Part shown: in pieces, positions 1 to 6,708 of the stretch | Position numbering within the stretch: the stretch's first letter is position 1 | Layout of the letters: the number at the start of each line of letters is the position of its first letter | NCBI GenBank assembly: GCA_963702535.1 | Contig: CAVPDG010000012.1 | Location: forward strand, 1 to 64,000 | Direction: 5' to 3' | DNA length: 64,000 nucleotides | Source of the DNA: CAVPDG01 sp963702535 | GTDB taxonomy: Bacteria; Chloroflexota; Anaerolineae; Anaerolineales; UBA4823 | Notes under the pieces: model-generated | Databases searched by the model: none | What the model was told of the DNA's origin: nothing | What the model saw: the letters and a program-made list of their open reading frames with translations, nothing else | Position numbers and translations under genes: made by a program

Positions 1-28
1 CTATACGCCAGCGAATGCTGTGGAACAT
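1..28 (-). CDS. Sensor histidine kinase, first nine codons (partial)
   Basis: Nine codons read in from the left edge, MFHSIRWRI, a start typical of membrane histidine kinases just before the first transmembrane helix. The ATG (28-26) overlaps the TGA of the response regulator gene by one base (TGATG), so the two are translationally coupled as regulator-then-kinase. The identity rests on this short start and on the operon position only; everything else lies outside the window. Confidence 0.55.
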
Positions 29-738
29 CAGCCCTCAAAACGGTAACCTGCACCCCGCACCGTCACGATGCGGGCAGGTTGCGTAGGATCAACTTCAATT
101 TTGGCTCTCAGCCAGCGCACATGAACATCCACTGTCCGGCTGCCGCCAGCGTAATTCCAACCCCACACCTCTTCCAGGATCTTGTCCCGCGAAAGCGCCT
201 GTCCCTTGTGCCGGGCAAAATACACCAGCAGATCGTATTCTTTCGGCTTGAGCGCCAGGACTTTATCGTTATACACCGCTTCTCGCCTGGAAAGGTCCAC
301 TACCAGGTTATCAAATCGCAGGATCTCTTTATTGACAACCACCCCCGCCTGGGACTCCGCCTCCTGGCGCAGCAACCGTGTTCGCCTAAGCTGGGCTTTT
401 ACCCGCGCCATCAATTCGCGCATGCTGAAAGGCTTGGTGATGTAGTCGTCGGCTCCGATCTCCAGCCCGATGACCCGGTCAATCTCATCATCTCGCGCCG
501 TGAGCATCAGGATGGGCGCATTCATTTCCTGGCGGATCAGGCGGCAGACCTCGAAGCCGTCCATTCCGGGAAGCATGATATCGAGCAGGATCAAATCGGG
601 TTGCGTGCGCCGGGCAATATCCACGGCAAGCTTCCCGTCCCCGGCTGTCTCAACCAGGTACCCCTGGCGGGTCAGGTTATACGCCAGGGTCTCTTGCAGA
701 ACCGGCTCATCTTCAACAATCAGGATTTTCTCAGGCAT
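28..738 (-). CDS. OmpR/PhoB-family response regulator
   Basis: A 236-residue DNA-binding response regulator of a two-component system. The receiver domain spans about residues 1-120, with the acidic pair E9/D10, the phospho-acceptor D53 in LLDIMLPGMDG, and K102 in the ITKPFS loop. A winged-helix trans_reg_C domain follows at about 140-236, including the VDVHVRWLRAKIE recognition helix and the GAGYRF wing. The length is normal. GGAAG lies about nine bases before the ATG. The partner kinase gene overlaps the stop codon. No target site or inducing signal can be deduced. PhoB, MtrA and VicR types are all possible by sequence style. Confidence 0.95.
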   Translation of the reverse strand: MPEKILIVEDEPVLQETLAYNLTRQGYLVETAGDGKLAVDIARRTQPDLILLDIMLPGMDGFEVCRLIRQEMNAPILMLTARDDEIDRVIGLEIGADDYITKPFSMRELMARVKAQLRRTRLLRQEAESQAGVVVNKEILRFDNLVVDLSRREAVYNDKVLALKPKEYDLLVYFARHKGQALSRDKILEEVWGWNYAGGSRTVDVHVRWLRAKIEVDPTQPARIVTVRGAGYRFEG

Positions 739-976
739 ATTTCACACTTCCGTCTACGCAGTCACAATTATGAACGAGCGGCTGTTCGCTAGACAGGCAC
801 ATTATACCCGCCTCAGGTTCGCCCCAGGAATATCCCCTCTCCGAAACCGCTGCCGGTTCTTGCAGATACAACTTGCAGCGTCATCACCCGCCAACAAGCG
901 CAGTTGTTTGTAACCCTCACACTTGTTAGGCGATATTCTCTAATCTATAAATCACCTACTCACCCATAACGATTTG

Positions 977-985
977 TGGTATAAG
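977..985 (+). promoter_or_regulatory. Extended -10 promoter of the small RNA gene
   Basis: TGGTATAAG fits an extended -10 element (TG-N-TATAAG) placed 6-7 bases before the predicted 5' end of the structured RNA. No convincing -35 is seen, which is usual for extended -10 promoters. Confidence 0.45.
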
Positions 986-990
986 AAAAA

Positions 991-1161
991 CACCCTGCTG
1001 TGCGCGTGTTGCCGCAACCCGGTTTTGAGCCAACACTCACTAAATGGGATCCAATCTTGCGAGTGTGACGCGATAGGCCCGAGCCAAGGCGGATCACCCG
1101 AGGAGGAACCCGACCTGCGAAGGCAGGTTCAAAACTTCGCAGCACACGGCATGGTGGGGTG
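991..1161 (+). ncRNA. ssrS: Probable 6S RNA
   Basis: This is a structured, apparently non-coding stretch of about 170 nt. Its ends pair: CACCC near 991 with GGGTG near 1157-1161, then TGCTGTG with CACACGGCA. A second arm, GTTTTGAGCC, pairs with GGTTCAAAAC. Inside lie ACACTC/GAGTGT and an ACCTGC-GAAG-GCAGGT hairpin. One long rod with a central open region and small internal hairpins, a promoter in front and a strong terminator behind, fits 6S RNA, which binds the housekeeping RNA polymerase holoenzyme in stationary phase. The family call is from architecture and loose resemblance to E. coli 6S, not a covariance-model match. Short ORFs across it show no coding features. Another housekeeping small RNA is possible; the SRP helix-8 motif is absent. 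Confidence 0.5.
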
Positions 1162-1206
1162 AACATTTCTTTACCGTCTATCACAGGACGATAAAGGAAG
1201 TGAAAG

Positions 1207-1239
1207 CGCCTCTCCTGGTGACAGGAGAGGCGTAGTTTT
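1207..1239 (+). terminator. Rho-independent terminator after the small RNA
   Basis: A perfect 11-bp stem CGCCTCTCCTG/CAGGAGAGGCG with a GTGA loop is followed by TAGTTTT. The T-tract is on the plus-strand side, so it mainly ends the small RNA transcript. It may also weakly terminate the convergent sigma factor gene. Confidence 0.85.
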
Positions 1240-1271
1240 ATCTCAGCGCTGATTTCCGGTCAATGATCTTC

Positions 1272-1937
1272 TCAGCAGGGATATTCCCGCGGGAAGGGGC
1301 GTGGCAAGTCGAAGAAGCTATCCATGCTGCTCTTCGCCGGTACCAGGCGCATCGGCTGGGTATCCTCATGCCTGATCCGGAGCATCTCCACCCGCTGGCG
1401 GAGTTTCATCCGCGCCCGCGCCAGCCGGCTCTTCAGCGTGCCAACCGGGATACCGGCTGCCAGCGCAGCTTCCTGGTAATCCAACCCTTGAATATCCACC
1501 AGCACAACCGCCTCCCGAAAATCCGCCGGCAGGCTATCCAGGCAACCCTGCAGTTGCCGCCTGAGGTCAGCGCGCTCAGCCCGCGTCTCCGGCGGCTCCT
1601 GCGGGTCCTCCAGCCAAAAAGTTGACTCGATTGCGTCATCCTGGCTGTCGACAGGTTCCAGGGCGACCGTCCGGCGTCGTTTGCGGCGGCGAAGCTCGTC
1701 ATAGCATGTGTTCGTCACAATCCGCAGCAGCCAGCATTTGAAATTCCCATCCCTGAATACCCGCAAGTGGCGATACGCAGATAGGAATGCCTCCTGCACG
1801 GCATCCTCAGCCCCCTCCCGGTCGCCGAGCAGGTGGTACGCTTGCCGGTAGATCAGGTCCTGGTAGGTCAGCACCAGCCGGTTGAATGCTTCCAGGTCTC
1901 CCATCCGGGCGGAGCAGATCAATGCTGTGTCATCCAT
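1272..1937 (-). CDS. ECF (sigma-70 family) RNA polymerase sigma factor
   Basis: A 221-residue alternative sigma factor. Region 2 spans about residues 20-85 (DLIYRQAYHLLGD, EDAVQEAFLSAYRHL, then a basic RRRKRRR run). Region 4 spans about 125-185 (LPADFREAVVLVDIQG, DYQEAA, GTLKSRLARARMKLR, the helix-turn-helix that reads the -35 element). AGGAGA precedes the ATG at good spacing. A C-terminal tail of about 35 residues after region 4 is unusual and might serve for anchoring or sensing. No anti-sigma gene is adjacent: downstream is the small RNA's terminator, upstream an apparently non-coding stretch. The regulating signal is therefore unknown. Confidence 0.93.
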   Translation of the reverse strand: MDDTALICSARMGDLEAFNRLVLTYQDLIYRQAYHLLGDREGAEDAVQEAFLSAYRHLRVFRDGNFKCWLLRIVTNTCYDELRRRKRRRTVALEPVDSQDDAIESTFWLEDPQEPPETRAERADLRRQLQGCLDSLPADFREAVVLVDIQGLDYQEAALAAGIPVGTLKSRLARARMKLRQRVEMLRIRHEDTQPMRLVPAKSSMDSFFDLPRPFPREYPC

Positions 1938-2229
1938 TTGGTATTCTCCTGATCGGCAAACCGCTCATGGATCATCACTTGCGCTCGGTTCGCCGGGGCT
2001 TGTCTTCCTCATCGTAGCCGCCCGCCGGAACGGCAAGGTTCTGGCTGGCTTTGTTAAGGGTAAGTACGCCATGGTTTGATTTGTATTACAGAAACCTGCC
2101 CGGTTTCACGGGGGTCGCGAGGATGATCCCAGGATTAGACGCGCTACCCGCCGGATCCCTTCAGATCGGGATGGCAGGATCGTCGCTTCTGGCATTATCC
2201 TGGTTGGGAGGTAGTGGCAGAATAAATCC

Positions 2230-2276
2230 GGGCTAGCCTGGTTTTCTCGATGGAAGGTAACAGAGAAGGCTAGCCC
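2230..2276. repeat. Inverted repeat around GGCTAGCC
   Basis: GGGCTAGCCT...TTCTC pairs with GAGAA-GGCTAGCCC across a loop of about 14 bases. There is no T-tract directly behind it, so it may be a processing or binding structure rather than a terminator. It lies 13 bases before a second hairpin. Confidence 0.5.
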
Positions 2277-2288
2277 TTGCGACACTCG

Positions 2289-2326
2289 CCCTGAGCGTCA
2301 CTAAGAATAACGCTCAGGGTGGTTTT
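2289..2326 (+). terminator. Strong hairpin with T-tract
   Basis: A perfect 10-bp stem CCCTGAGCGT/ACGCTCAGGG with an 11-base loop is followed by TGGTTTT. It reads as a plus-strand terminator although no plus-strand gene precedes it. It could end read-through from the small RNA locus and insulate the sulfur operon, or be a palindromic repeat of a family resembling the CCCTGAGCG-type intergenic palindromes. Confidence 0.6.
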
Positions 2327-2491
2327 AATTACACACCTTGCAAAATCGTGGATATTGAAGGAGGAGAACTGGCACACCGGTGGATTCATCGCACTTCGCC
2401 CAACGAATCCTGACAAATGTCACGCTCTCTCCCCTGTCATTTGTCACTGGTTTGTACACCAGCAGAATGTTATTATTTTCACAATTCAACC

Positions 2492-2512
2492 TATACATGT
2501 ATATGCATACAT
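2492..2512 (+). promoter_or_regulatory. Probable ArsR operator (overlapping dyads)
   Basis: A perfect 12-bp palindrome TATACATGTATA (2492-2503) overlaps a second dyad, ATGTAT-ATGC-ATACAT (2497-2512). It lies directly upstream of the arsR ribosome site (AGAGAGAA). AT-rich dyads of this kind are typical ArsR/SmtB-family operators, so autoregulation of the operon is likely. Binding is inferred. Confidence 0.6.
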
Positions 2513-2528
2513 AGAGAGAAAACAACCG

Positions 2529-2870
2529 ATGGTTACCCCCTCCCTGACACAAGAGATTACCCAACTGCATGCCGATATTTGCTCCGGCCTGGCAGACCCC
2601 AAGCGCATCTTGATCTTGTATGCTCTGGCTGAGCAGCCTCGCAACGTGAGCGAAGTGGCGCAAGAGGTTGGTATCAGCCAGCCGGCTGCCTCACGTCACC
2701 TGAACATCTTGCGCGAGCGTGGCATGGTCAGCGCCAAACGCGAGGGTCAAGCGGTCGTTTACATGCTGGCTGATCAGCGCATTATCCAGGCACTCGATCT
2801 GCTGCGCGCCGTCCTCGGAGATAATCTGCGCAGCCGTGGCGCCCTTGCCCAGACCGTGCTCGAATCATAA
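2529..2870 (+). CDS. ArsR/SmtB-family transcriptional regulator
   Basis: A winged-helix repressor of 113 residues when started at the ATG 2529 (MVTPSL), which follows AGAGAGAA. An upstream in-frame extension is unlikely because it would run through the operator. The recognition helix is SQPAASRHLNILRERGMV and the wing is KREGQAVVYML. It has a single cysteine (C18, DICSGLADP). It therefore lacks the ELCVCDL-type metal site and the cysteine pair of sulfide/persulfide sensors such as BigR/SqrR. As first gene of the sulfur operon it probably represses it. The inducer is unknown; a persulfide signal is plausible only through a mechanism not using a disulfide within one subunit. Confidence 0.9.
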   Translation: MVTPSLTQEITQLHADICSGLADPKRILILYALAEQPRNVSEVAQEVGISQPAASRHLNILRERGMVSAKREGQAVVYMLADQRIIQALDLLRAVLGDNLRSRGALAQTVLES

Positions 2871-2895
2871 ACCTCAATCTACTGGAGCTTAACCG

Positions 2896-4128
2896 ATGAA
2901 AACCTTCTTAATCCTGGGCGCTGGCACCGGCGGCACCATGGTAGCCAATAAAATGGCGCAGCATCTCGACCCCGCCGAGTGGCGCATCATTATCGTTGAT
3001 CGTGAAGAGCAGCATTACTACCAGCCCGGCTTTCTCTTTATCCCCTTTGGCATTTACTCACCAAGCGACGTTGTCAAGCCCAAGCGAAACTTCTTGCCCC
3101 CATCGGTGGAAGTGATCTTCTCCGATATCGAGCTCATCGAGCCGGAAAAGAACCTGGTTCGCCTGGAGCGCGAGAAGAAGGTCATCCATTACGATTACCT
3201 GGTCGTTGCCACGGGTACCCAAACCCGTCCGCAAGAGACGCCCGGCATGACCGATGGCGGCTGGCGGAAAAACGTCTTCGATTTTTATACCGTTGAAGGG
3301 GCTACGGCGCTGAGCCGTTTCCTGAAGTTCTGGAAGGGCGGGCGGCTGGTTGTCAACGTCGTTGAGATGCCCATCAAGTGCCCTGTCGCCCCGCTCGAAT
3401 TCCTCTTCCTCGCCGATTGGTTCTTCCACCAGCGGGATATCCGTGAGGATGTCGAGATCACCTATGTTACCCCCCTCCCTGGGGCGTTTACCAAGCCGCG
3501 TGCCTCCGCTGTCCTGGGCAGCATGCTCGAAGATAAGCAGATTCACCTCGAACCGGAATTCACCATCATGGAGGTGGATAGTGGCAATCAGGTGGTGCGC
3601 TCGTTTGATGAGCGCGAAGTGGGCTACGACTTGCTCGTGACCGTGCCTCTCAACATGGGCGCGGAAGTGATCGCCCGCTCAGGAATGGGCGACGATCTAA
3701 ATTATGTTCTCACCAACAAGCATACGCTGCAAAGCGAAAAATGGGAAAACGTTTGGGTCATCGGTGACGCCAGCAACGTGCCCACCTCCAAAGCGGGGTC
3801 GGTAGCCCATTACCAGTTGGACGTGCTGATCGAAAACTTGCTGCGCCACATGGAAGGGCTGGAGCCATTGCCCAAGTTCGATGGGCACGCCAATTGCTTT
3901 ATCGAGTCCGGCTTTGAAAAAGGTATCCTGATCGATTTCAACTATGATGTCGAGCCACTCCCCGGCAAGTTCCCCCTCCCCGGCTTTGGTCCTTTCTCCT
4001 TGCTCAAAGAGTCCCCCGCCAATCACTGGGGCAAGATGATGTTCCGCTGGATGTACTGGAATCTTCTGCTCAAGGGCGAGGAGCTGCCCTTCGAATCACA
4101 GATGAGCATGGCGGGCAAATGGGCTTAG
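2896..4128 (+). CDS. SQR-like FAD-dependent oxidoreductase
   Basis: A 410-residue flavoprotein of the sulfide:quinone oxidoreductase / flavocytochrome c sulfide dehydrogenase superfamily. The N-terminal dinucleotide fold has GAGTGGTMVANKM (8-20), a second FAD-contacting motif is YLVVATGTQTRP (101-112), and VWVIGDASNVPTSKAGSVAH lies near the C-terminal third. C162 in IKCPVAP matches the conserved redox cysteine of SQRs; another cysteine lies in GHANCFIESG. A classical three-cysteine set is not evident, so sulfide oxidation is probable but unproven; a polysulfide or persulfide substrate is possible. Membrane attachment through the C-terminal region is typical of the family. It is in an operon with DUF1641, DsrC-like and DsrE2-like genes, which supports a sulfur role. 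Confidence 0.82.
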   Translation: MKTFLILGAGTGGTMVANKMAQHLDPAEWRIIIVDREEQHYYQPGFLFIPFGIYSPSDVVKPKRNFLPPSVEVIFSDIELIEPEKNLVRLEREKKVIHYDYLVVATGTQTRPQETPGMTDGGWRKNVFDFYTVEGATALSRFLKFWKGGRLVVNVVEMPIKCPVAPLEFLFLADWFFHQRDIREDVEITYVTPLPGAFTKPRASAVLGSMLEDKQIHLEPEFTIMEVDSGNQVVRSFDEREVGYDLLVTVPLNMGAEVIARSGMGDDLNYVLTNKHTLQSEKWENVWVIGDASNVPTSKAGSVAHYQLDVLIENLLRHMEGLEPLPKFDGHANCFIESGFEKGILIDFNYDVEPLPGKFPLPGFGPFSLLKESPANHWGKMMFRWMYWNLLLKGEELPFESQMSMAGKWA

Positions 4129-4137
4129 GAGGCATGT

Positions 4138-4923
4138 ATGGATAACGACCTGGCTTTGCTGCACCAAAAAATTGACGCCCTCACTGCCACTGTCGAAGCA
4201 CAGCGCATCCGCCTGGAAACATTCGAAGTCTCTTCCGTTGGCGACAATGATCTCCACGCCAAGCTGGATGCCATCCTGGAGCATGTAGCCAACCAGCGCC
4301 AGCGCCAGGAGGAATGGCAGGAGCTGCAAAACGATGTGGTTCCCATCGCCAACCACCTCATCAAGCTCACCATCGACGAGCTGGCGGAGATCGGCAACGA
4401 ATTCCAGCTTGAAGACTTGCTCTTCCTGATCAAGCGCCTCCTGCGGGATACCCAGTTGCTTACAGAGCTGGTCGGGCGCCTGGAAGGGGCGGTTGAGTTG
4501 GCAGATGATATCCAAACGATCGGCAACCAGGCATTCCACCAGGCAATTGTTGCCCTGGATCACATGGAGCGCCAGGGGTATTTCGCCTTTGCTCGCGGCG
4601 GCTGGCGAATTCTGGATAAAATCGTCGCCGAATTCGGCGAGGAAGATGTCAACGCCCTCGGCGACAACATCGTGCTCATCCTCAATACCATCAAAGAGAT
4701 GACCCAACCCGAGATCATGGGGTTTGTCCATAACACCCTGTTGGTGGCTGAAGGTGAGATCGACAAGCCGGTGGATATTTCCTACACCGGTATACTGCGC
4801 CAGATGCGCGATCCTGCAGTGCGCCGAGGCTTGGCGCTCACCATGCGCGTGCTGCACGCCGTTGGCTCTCAAGCTGCTGGCAACGGCAATGCTGAAGAAA
4901 TCAAGATGGCTGCCGCGGCGTAA
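4138..4923 (+). CDS. DUF1641 family protein
   Basis: A 261-residue, largely helical, acidic protein. It begins 9 bases after the flavoprotein stop, with GGAGG close before the ATG. The first ~60 residues look coiled-coil (ALLHQKIDALTATVEAQRIR). The middle carries the helical DUF1641-type part (IANHLIKLTIDELAEIG, GWRILDKIVAEFGEEDV, LRQMRDPAVRRGLALTMRVL). It has no signal peptide and no catalytic motif. Members of this family often sit beside SQR-like flavoproteins, so it may be a partner or assembly protein for the flavoprotein; that is inference from context. Confidence 0.8.
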   Translation: MDNDLALLHQKIDALTATVEAQRIRLETFEVSSVGDNDLHAKLDAILEHVANQRQRQEEWQELQNDVVPIANHLIKLTIDELAEIGNEFQLEDLLFLIKRLLRDTQLLTELVGRLEGAVELADDIQTIGNQAFHQAIVALDHMERQGYFAFARGGWRILDKIVAEFGEEDVNALGDNIVLILNTIKEMTQPEIMGFVHNTLLVAEGEIDKPVDISYTGILRQMRDPAVRRGLALTMRVLHAVGSQAAGNGNAEEIKMAAAA

Positions 4924-4975
4924 ACCCGCTATCAAATCTCAATCTATTCATCTTATTCTTGATTGGAGGCATAGA

Positions 4976-5293
4976 ATGGCAACCCGTACAATAGCAGGCA
5001 AAGAAGTCCAGGTCAACGAGGAAGGCTTCATGACCGACCCCAGCGAATGGAACAAAGACATCGCCGTCGAGATCGCCAAAGAAGAAGGCATTGCCGAGCT
5101 GACGCCCGAGCATTGGAAGATCATCGAATACTGCCGGCAGTCTGCTGCTGCATCTGGCAAAGCGCCTACCCTGCGCAATATCACCACCAATGCCGGTGTT
5201 TCAACCAAAGATCTATTTACCCTTTTCCCAAAGGGACCGGCTAAGAAAGTTGCCCGCATTGCCGGTTTGGGCAAGCCCGAAGGTTGTGTCTAA
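4976..5293 (+). CDS. DsrC/TusE-family sulfur carrier
   Basis: A 105-residue sulfur-relay protein. The start MATRTIAGKEVQVNEEGF follows GGAGG at 4964-4968; a longer in-frame reading overlaps DUF1641 and is rejected. The family core EEGFMTDPSEWN, ELTPEHWKIIEY and the C-terminal arm ending GKPEGCV are present. The near-terminal cysteine (CysA, the persulfide-bearing residue) is kept, but the position 11 residues earlier (CysB of true DsrC) is alanine (KKVARIAGLG). This matches TusE-like or regulatory DsrC homologues, which accept and pass on sulfur but cannot form the CysA-CysB trisulfide used by DsrAB. No dsrAB is seen. The likely partner is the DsrE2-like protein downstream. Confidence 0.88.
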   Translation: MATRTIAGKEVQVNEEGFMTDPSEWNKDIAVEIAKEEGIAELTPEHWKIIEYCRQSAAASGKAPTLRNITTNAGVSTKDLFTLFPKGPAKKVARIAGLGKPEGCV

Positions 5294-5398
5294 GAACAGG
5301 AAGACGCTGAGATCGCTGAGTAAAGGGATATTCGAGAAGGATTAGAGTTTCTCTTCCCCATCTGCAATAACTCTGTGTGCTCTGCGTCTCTGTGGTTC
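5294..5398. repeat. Imperfect inverted-repeat intergenic element
   Basis: The ends GAACAGGAAGACGCTGAG (from 5294) and CTGCGTCTCTGTGGTTC (to 5398) are imperfect reverse complements. The right end, rich in CTCTG steps, resembles the ACCACAGAGACGCAGAG-type palindromic sequences that recur in many environmental bacterial genomes. It occupies almost the whole dsrC-dsrE2 gap. It would fold into a long hairpin in the mRNA and may alter expression between the two genes. There is no coding content. Confidence 0.55.
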
Positions 5399-5431
5399 TA
5401 GTTTTTTTATTTTCATAAAAGGAGAACAATA

Positions 5432-5936
5432 ATGGCTGAAGAGAACCGCAAGATCGCATTCATCTGCTCCAAGGGTAACCTGGACATGGCTTACCCGGCG
5501 TTGATCATGGGCTGGGCGGCTTTGGGCAACGGCATCGACGTGACCATCTTTTTCACCTTCTGGGGGCTGGACATGATCACGAAAGCCCGCGTCGATCACC
5601 TGGAGATCGCCCCCGTTGCCAATACCAGCATGAAGATGAGCATGATGGGTGTCAAAACTGGCAATTTGGGCATCCCCAACATCATGGGTATCTTGCCTGG
5701 CATGACTGCCTTTGCCACCCACCTGATGCATAGCAAGATGGAAAAGCTGGAAGTGCCCGCCCGTGCGCGAGTATATGCAAATGCTGGTAGACGCCGGCGC
5801 CAAGCTCTATGCCTGCAAAATGTCGGTAGATATGATGGAACTCAAGAAGGATGATTTCGTGGATGGTGTGATCGATATCGTCACCGCCAGCGACTTCATG
5901 GACCTGTCCGAAGGCGCGCAGATTATCTTCATCTAA
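5432..5936 (+). CDS. DsrE2-like (DsrE/DsrF/DrsH family) protein, one frameshift
   Basis: With one base removed this is a 167-residue protein of the DrsE_2 family, small sulfur-handling proteins linked to persulfide transfer. The first frame has AFICSKGNLDMAYPALIMG, with the family cysteine in CSKG, then TIFFTFWGLDM and GILPGMTAF. The second frame continues with REYMQMLVDAGAKLYACKMS and ends GAQIIFI. The two join if the extra G at 5759 (between CCC and CCC) is removed; as given, the reading frame runs into unrelated sequence and stops at 5854. AAAGGAG precedes the start. The fit of both halves argues for a recent mutation or sequencing error. It probably exchanges sulfur with the DsrC-like carrier upstream. 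Confidence 0.8.
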
Positions 5937-5946
5937 GCGTCTGTTC

Positions 5947-5967
5947 GGGCGACCTGAGCGGTCGCCC
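5947..5967 (+). other. Hairpin between dsrE2 and fmdB
   Basis: A perfect GGGCGACC/GGTCGCCC stem with a 5-base loop lies just after the dsrE2 stop. There is no T-tract, so it is more likely an mRNA-stabilising or attenuating structure than a full terminator. Confidence 0.5.
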
Positions 5968-5982
5968 ATGATATGGAGAACA

Positions 5983-6192
5983 ATGCCCATATTTGAGTTT
6001 ACTTGCCAGCATTGTGGTTGGGAGTTCGAAGAGTTGCTGCGCAACTCCGACACCAGCGAAGTGAGCTGCCCTGCCTGTGACAGCCAGGAAGTTTTTAAGA
6101 AGATTTCATCCTTTGCTTCCAAGATTTCGGGCAGCAGCGCCTTCTCCGGGAGCTTTAGCTCATCCGCTTCCTGCAACACAGGGGGCACCTGA
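5983..6192 (+). CDS. FmdB-type zinc-ribbon protein
   Basis: A 69-residue small protein starting MPIFEFTCQHCG after TGGAGAAC. Two CxxC pairs (C8/C11 and C29/C32) form a putative regulatory-protein FmdB zinc ribbon. The tail is Ser/Gly-rich (residues ~45-69). An upstream in-frame extension has no ribosome site. It is the last gene of the sulfur operon, about 46 bases behind dsrE2 and followed by a terminator. The molecular role of this family is poorly defined; nucleic-acid or protein binding is assumed. Confidence 0.87.
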   Translation: MPIFEFTCQHCGWEFEELLRNSDTSEVSCPACDSQEVFKKISSFASKISGSSAFSGSFSSSASCNTGGT

Positions 6193-6231
6193 GGCTTGTA
6201 AATCTAACTCAAGCCGTGAGCTTGAAAATAA

Positions 6232-6265
6232 AAACAGGGAATGTGCAATCTGCCATTCCCTGTTT
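6232..6265 (+). terminator. Terminator of the sulfur operon
   Basis: A 12-bp stem AAACAGGGAATG/CATTCCCTGTTT with a 10-base loop. A-rich before and T-rich after, so it could work in both directions. It follows the FmdB gene by 40 bases. Confidence 0.75.
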
Positions 6266-6417
6266 CGCATCGCAAGGCTATGCGAATTGATTCCTCAACC
6301 CTGTAAAAGTTTTTCCGGAAAAATGTTACGACCTGCTTGATTCCTTCCCAATTTTCCTGTATCCTATAAGCAGAAAAACAACCGCCTACTTCTGACCATT
6401 TTAACCAAGGTGATGCT

Positions 6418-6669
6418 ATGGATATTCTCATTGGTAAGGTCACCCATTTTTACAATCGCCTCAGCGTAGCCGTGGTTGAGTTGGCAGGTGAGTTGCGCCT
6501 CGGTGATCAAATCGCTGTCCTCGGTCATACTACCGAGTTCGCCCAGCCGGTTAAATTTCTCGAGATCGAGCATCACAAGATCGAATCTGCGGGTGCGGGT
6601 CAAGAAGTGGCATTGAAGACCTGGGACGTTGTCCGCGCCGGCGACCTTGTATATAAAATTATCCCCTGA
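6418..6669 (+). CDS. EF-Tu domain-2-like small protein
   Basis: An 83-residue stand-alone beta-barrel like domain 2 of translation factors: IGKVTHFYNRLSVAVVEL, LRLGDQIAVLG and WDVVRAGDLVYKI. AAGGTG lies about seven bases before the ATG. It lacks the GTPase domain, so it cannot act as an elongation factor. Such proteins are annotated as translation elongation factor-like and resemble the C-terminal barrel of U32 peptidases. It is a single-gene unit between a terminator and a convergent transporter gene. The function is unknown. Confidence 0.8.
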   Translation: MDILIGKVTHFYNRLSVAVVELAGELRLGDQIAVLGHTTEFAQPVKFLEIEHHKIESAGAGQEVALKTWDVVRAGDLVYKIIP

Positions 6670-6708
6670 TCAGGATTGGGGTAATCTCTTTGCAGGGGTG
6701 CTTTGCCA

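Larger units (their letters stand above)
1938..2491. other. About 550-bp gap with hairpins, no convincing gene
   Basis: This lies between the sigma factor start and the arsR operator. Short ORFs on both strands have no ribosome site or recognisable product. It must hold the promoter of the sigma gene (leftward) and of the sulfur operon (rightward). It contains a small GAAACC/GGTTTC hairpin at 2091-2107 and two larger inverted repeats listed separately. I see no further structure I can support. Confidence 0.5.

Noticed and set aside
991..1161. SRP (4.5S) RNA or tmRNA
   Set aside because: The SRP helix-8 GGAAG/GCAGCC motif and a tRNA-like end with CCA are absent.
960..1184. Short ORFs on both strands over the small RNA
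   Set aside because: No ribosome site or conserved product; the base pairing, promoter and terminator explain the region as RNA.
2051..2236. 61-codon plus-strand ORF before the arsR operator
   Set aside because: Weak start, ordinary hydrophobic/Gly composition, and no homology I can recognise.
4096..4935. 279-codon minus-strand ORF opposite the DUF1641 gene
   Set aside because: It is a shadow of the plus-strand gene in a high-GC region; the translated protein has no family features.
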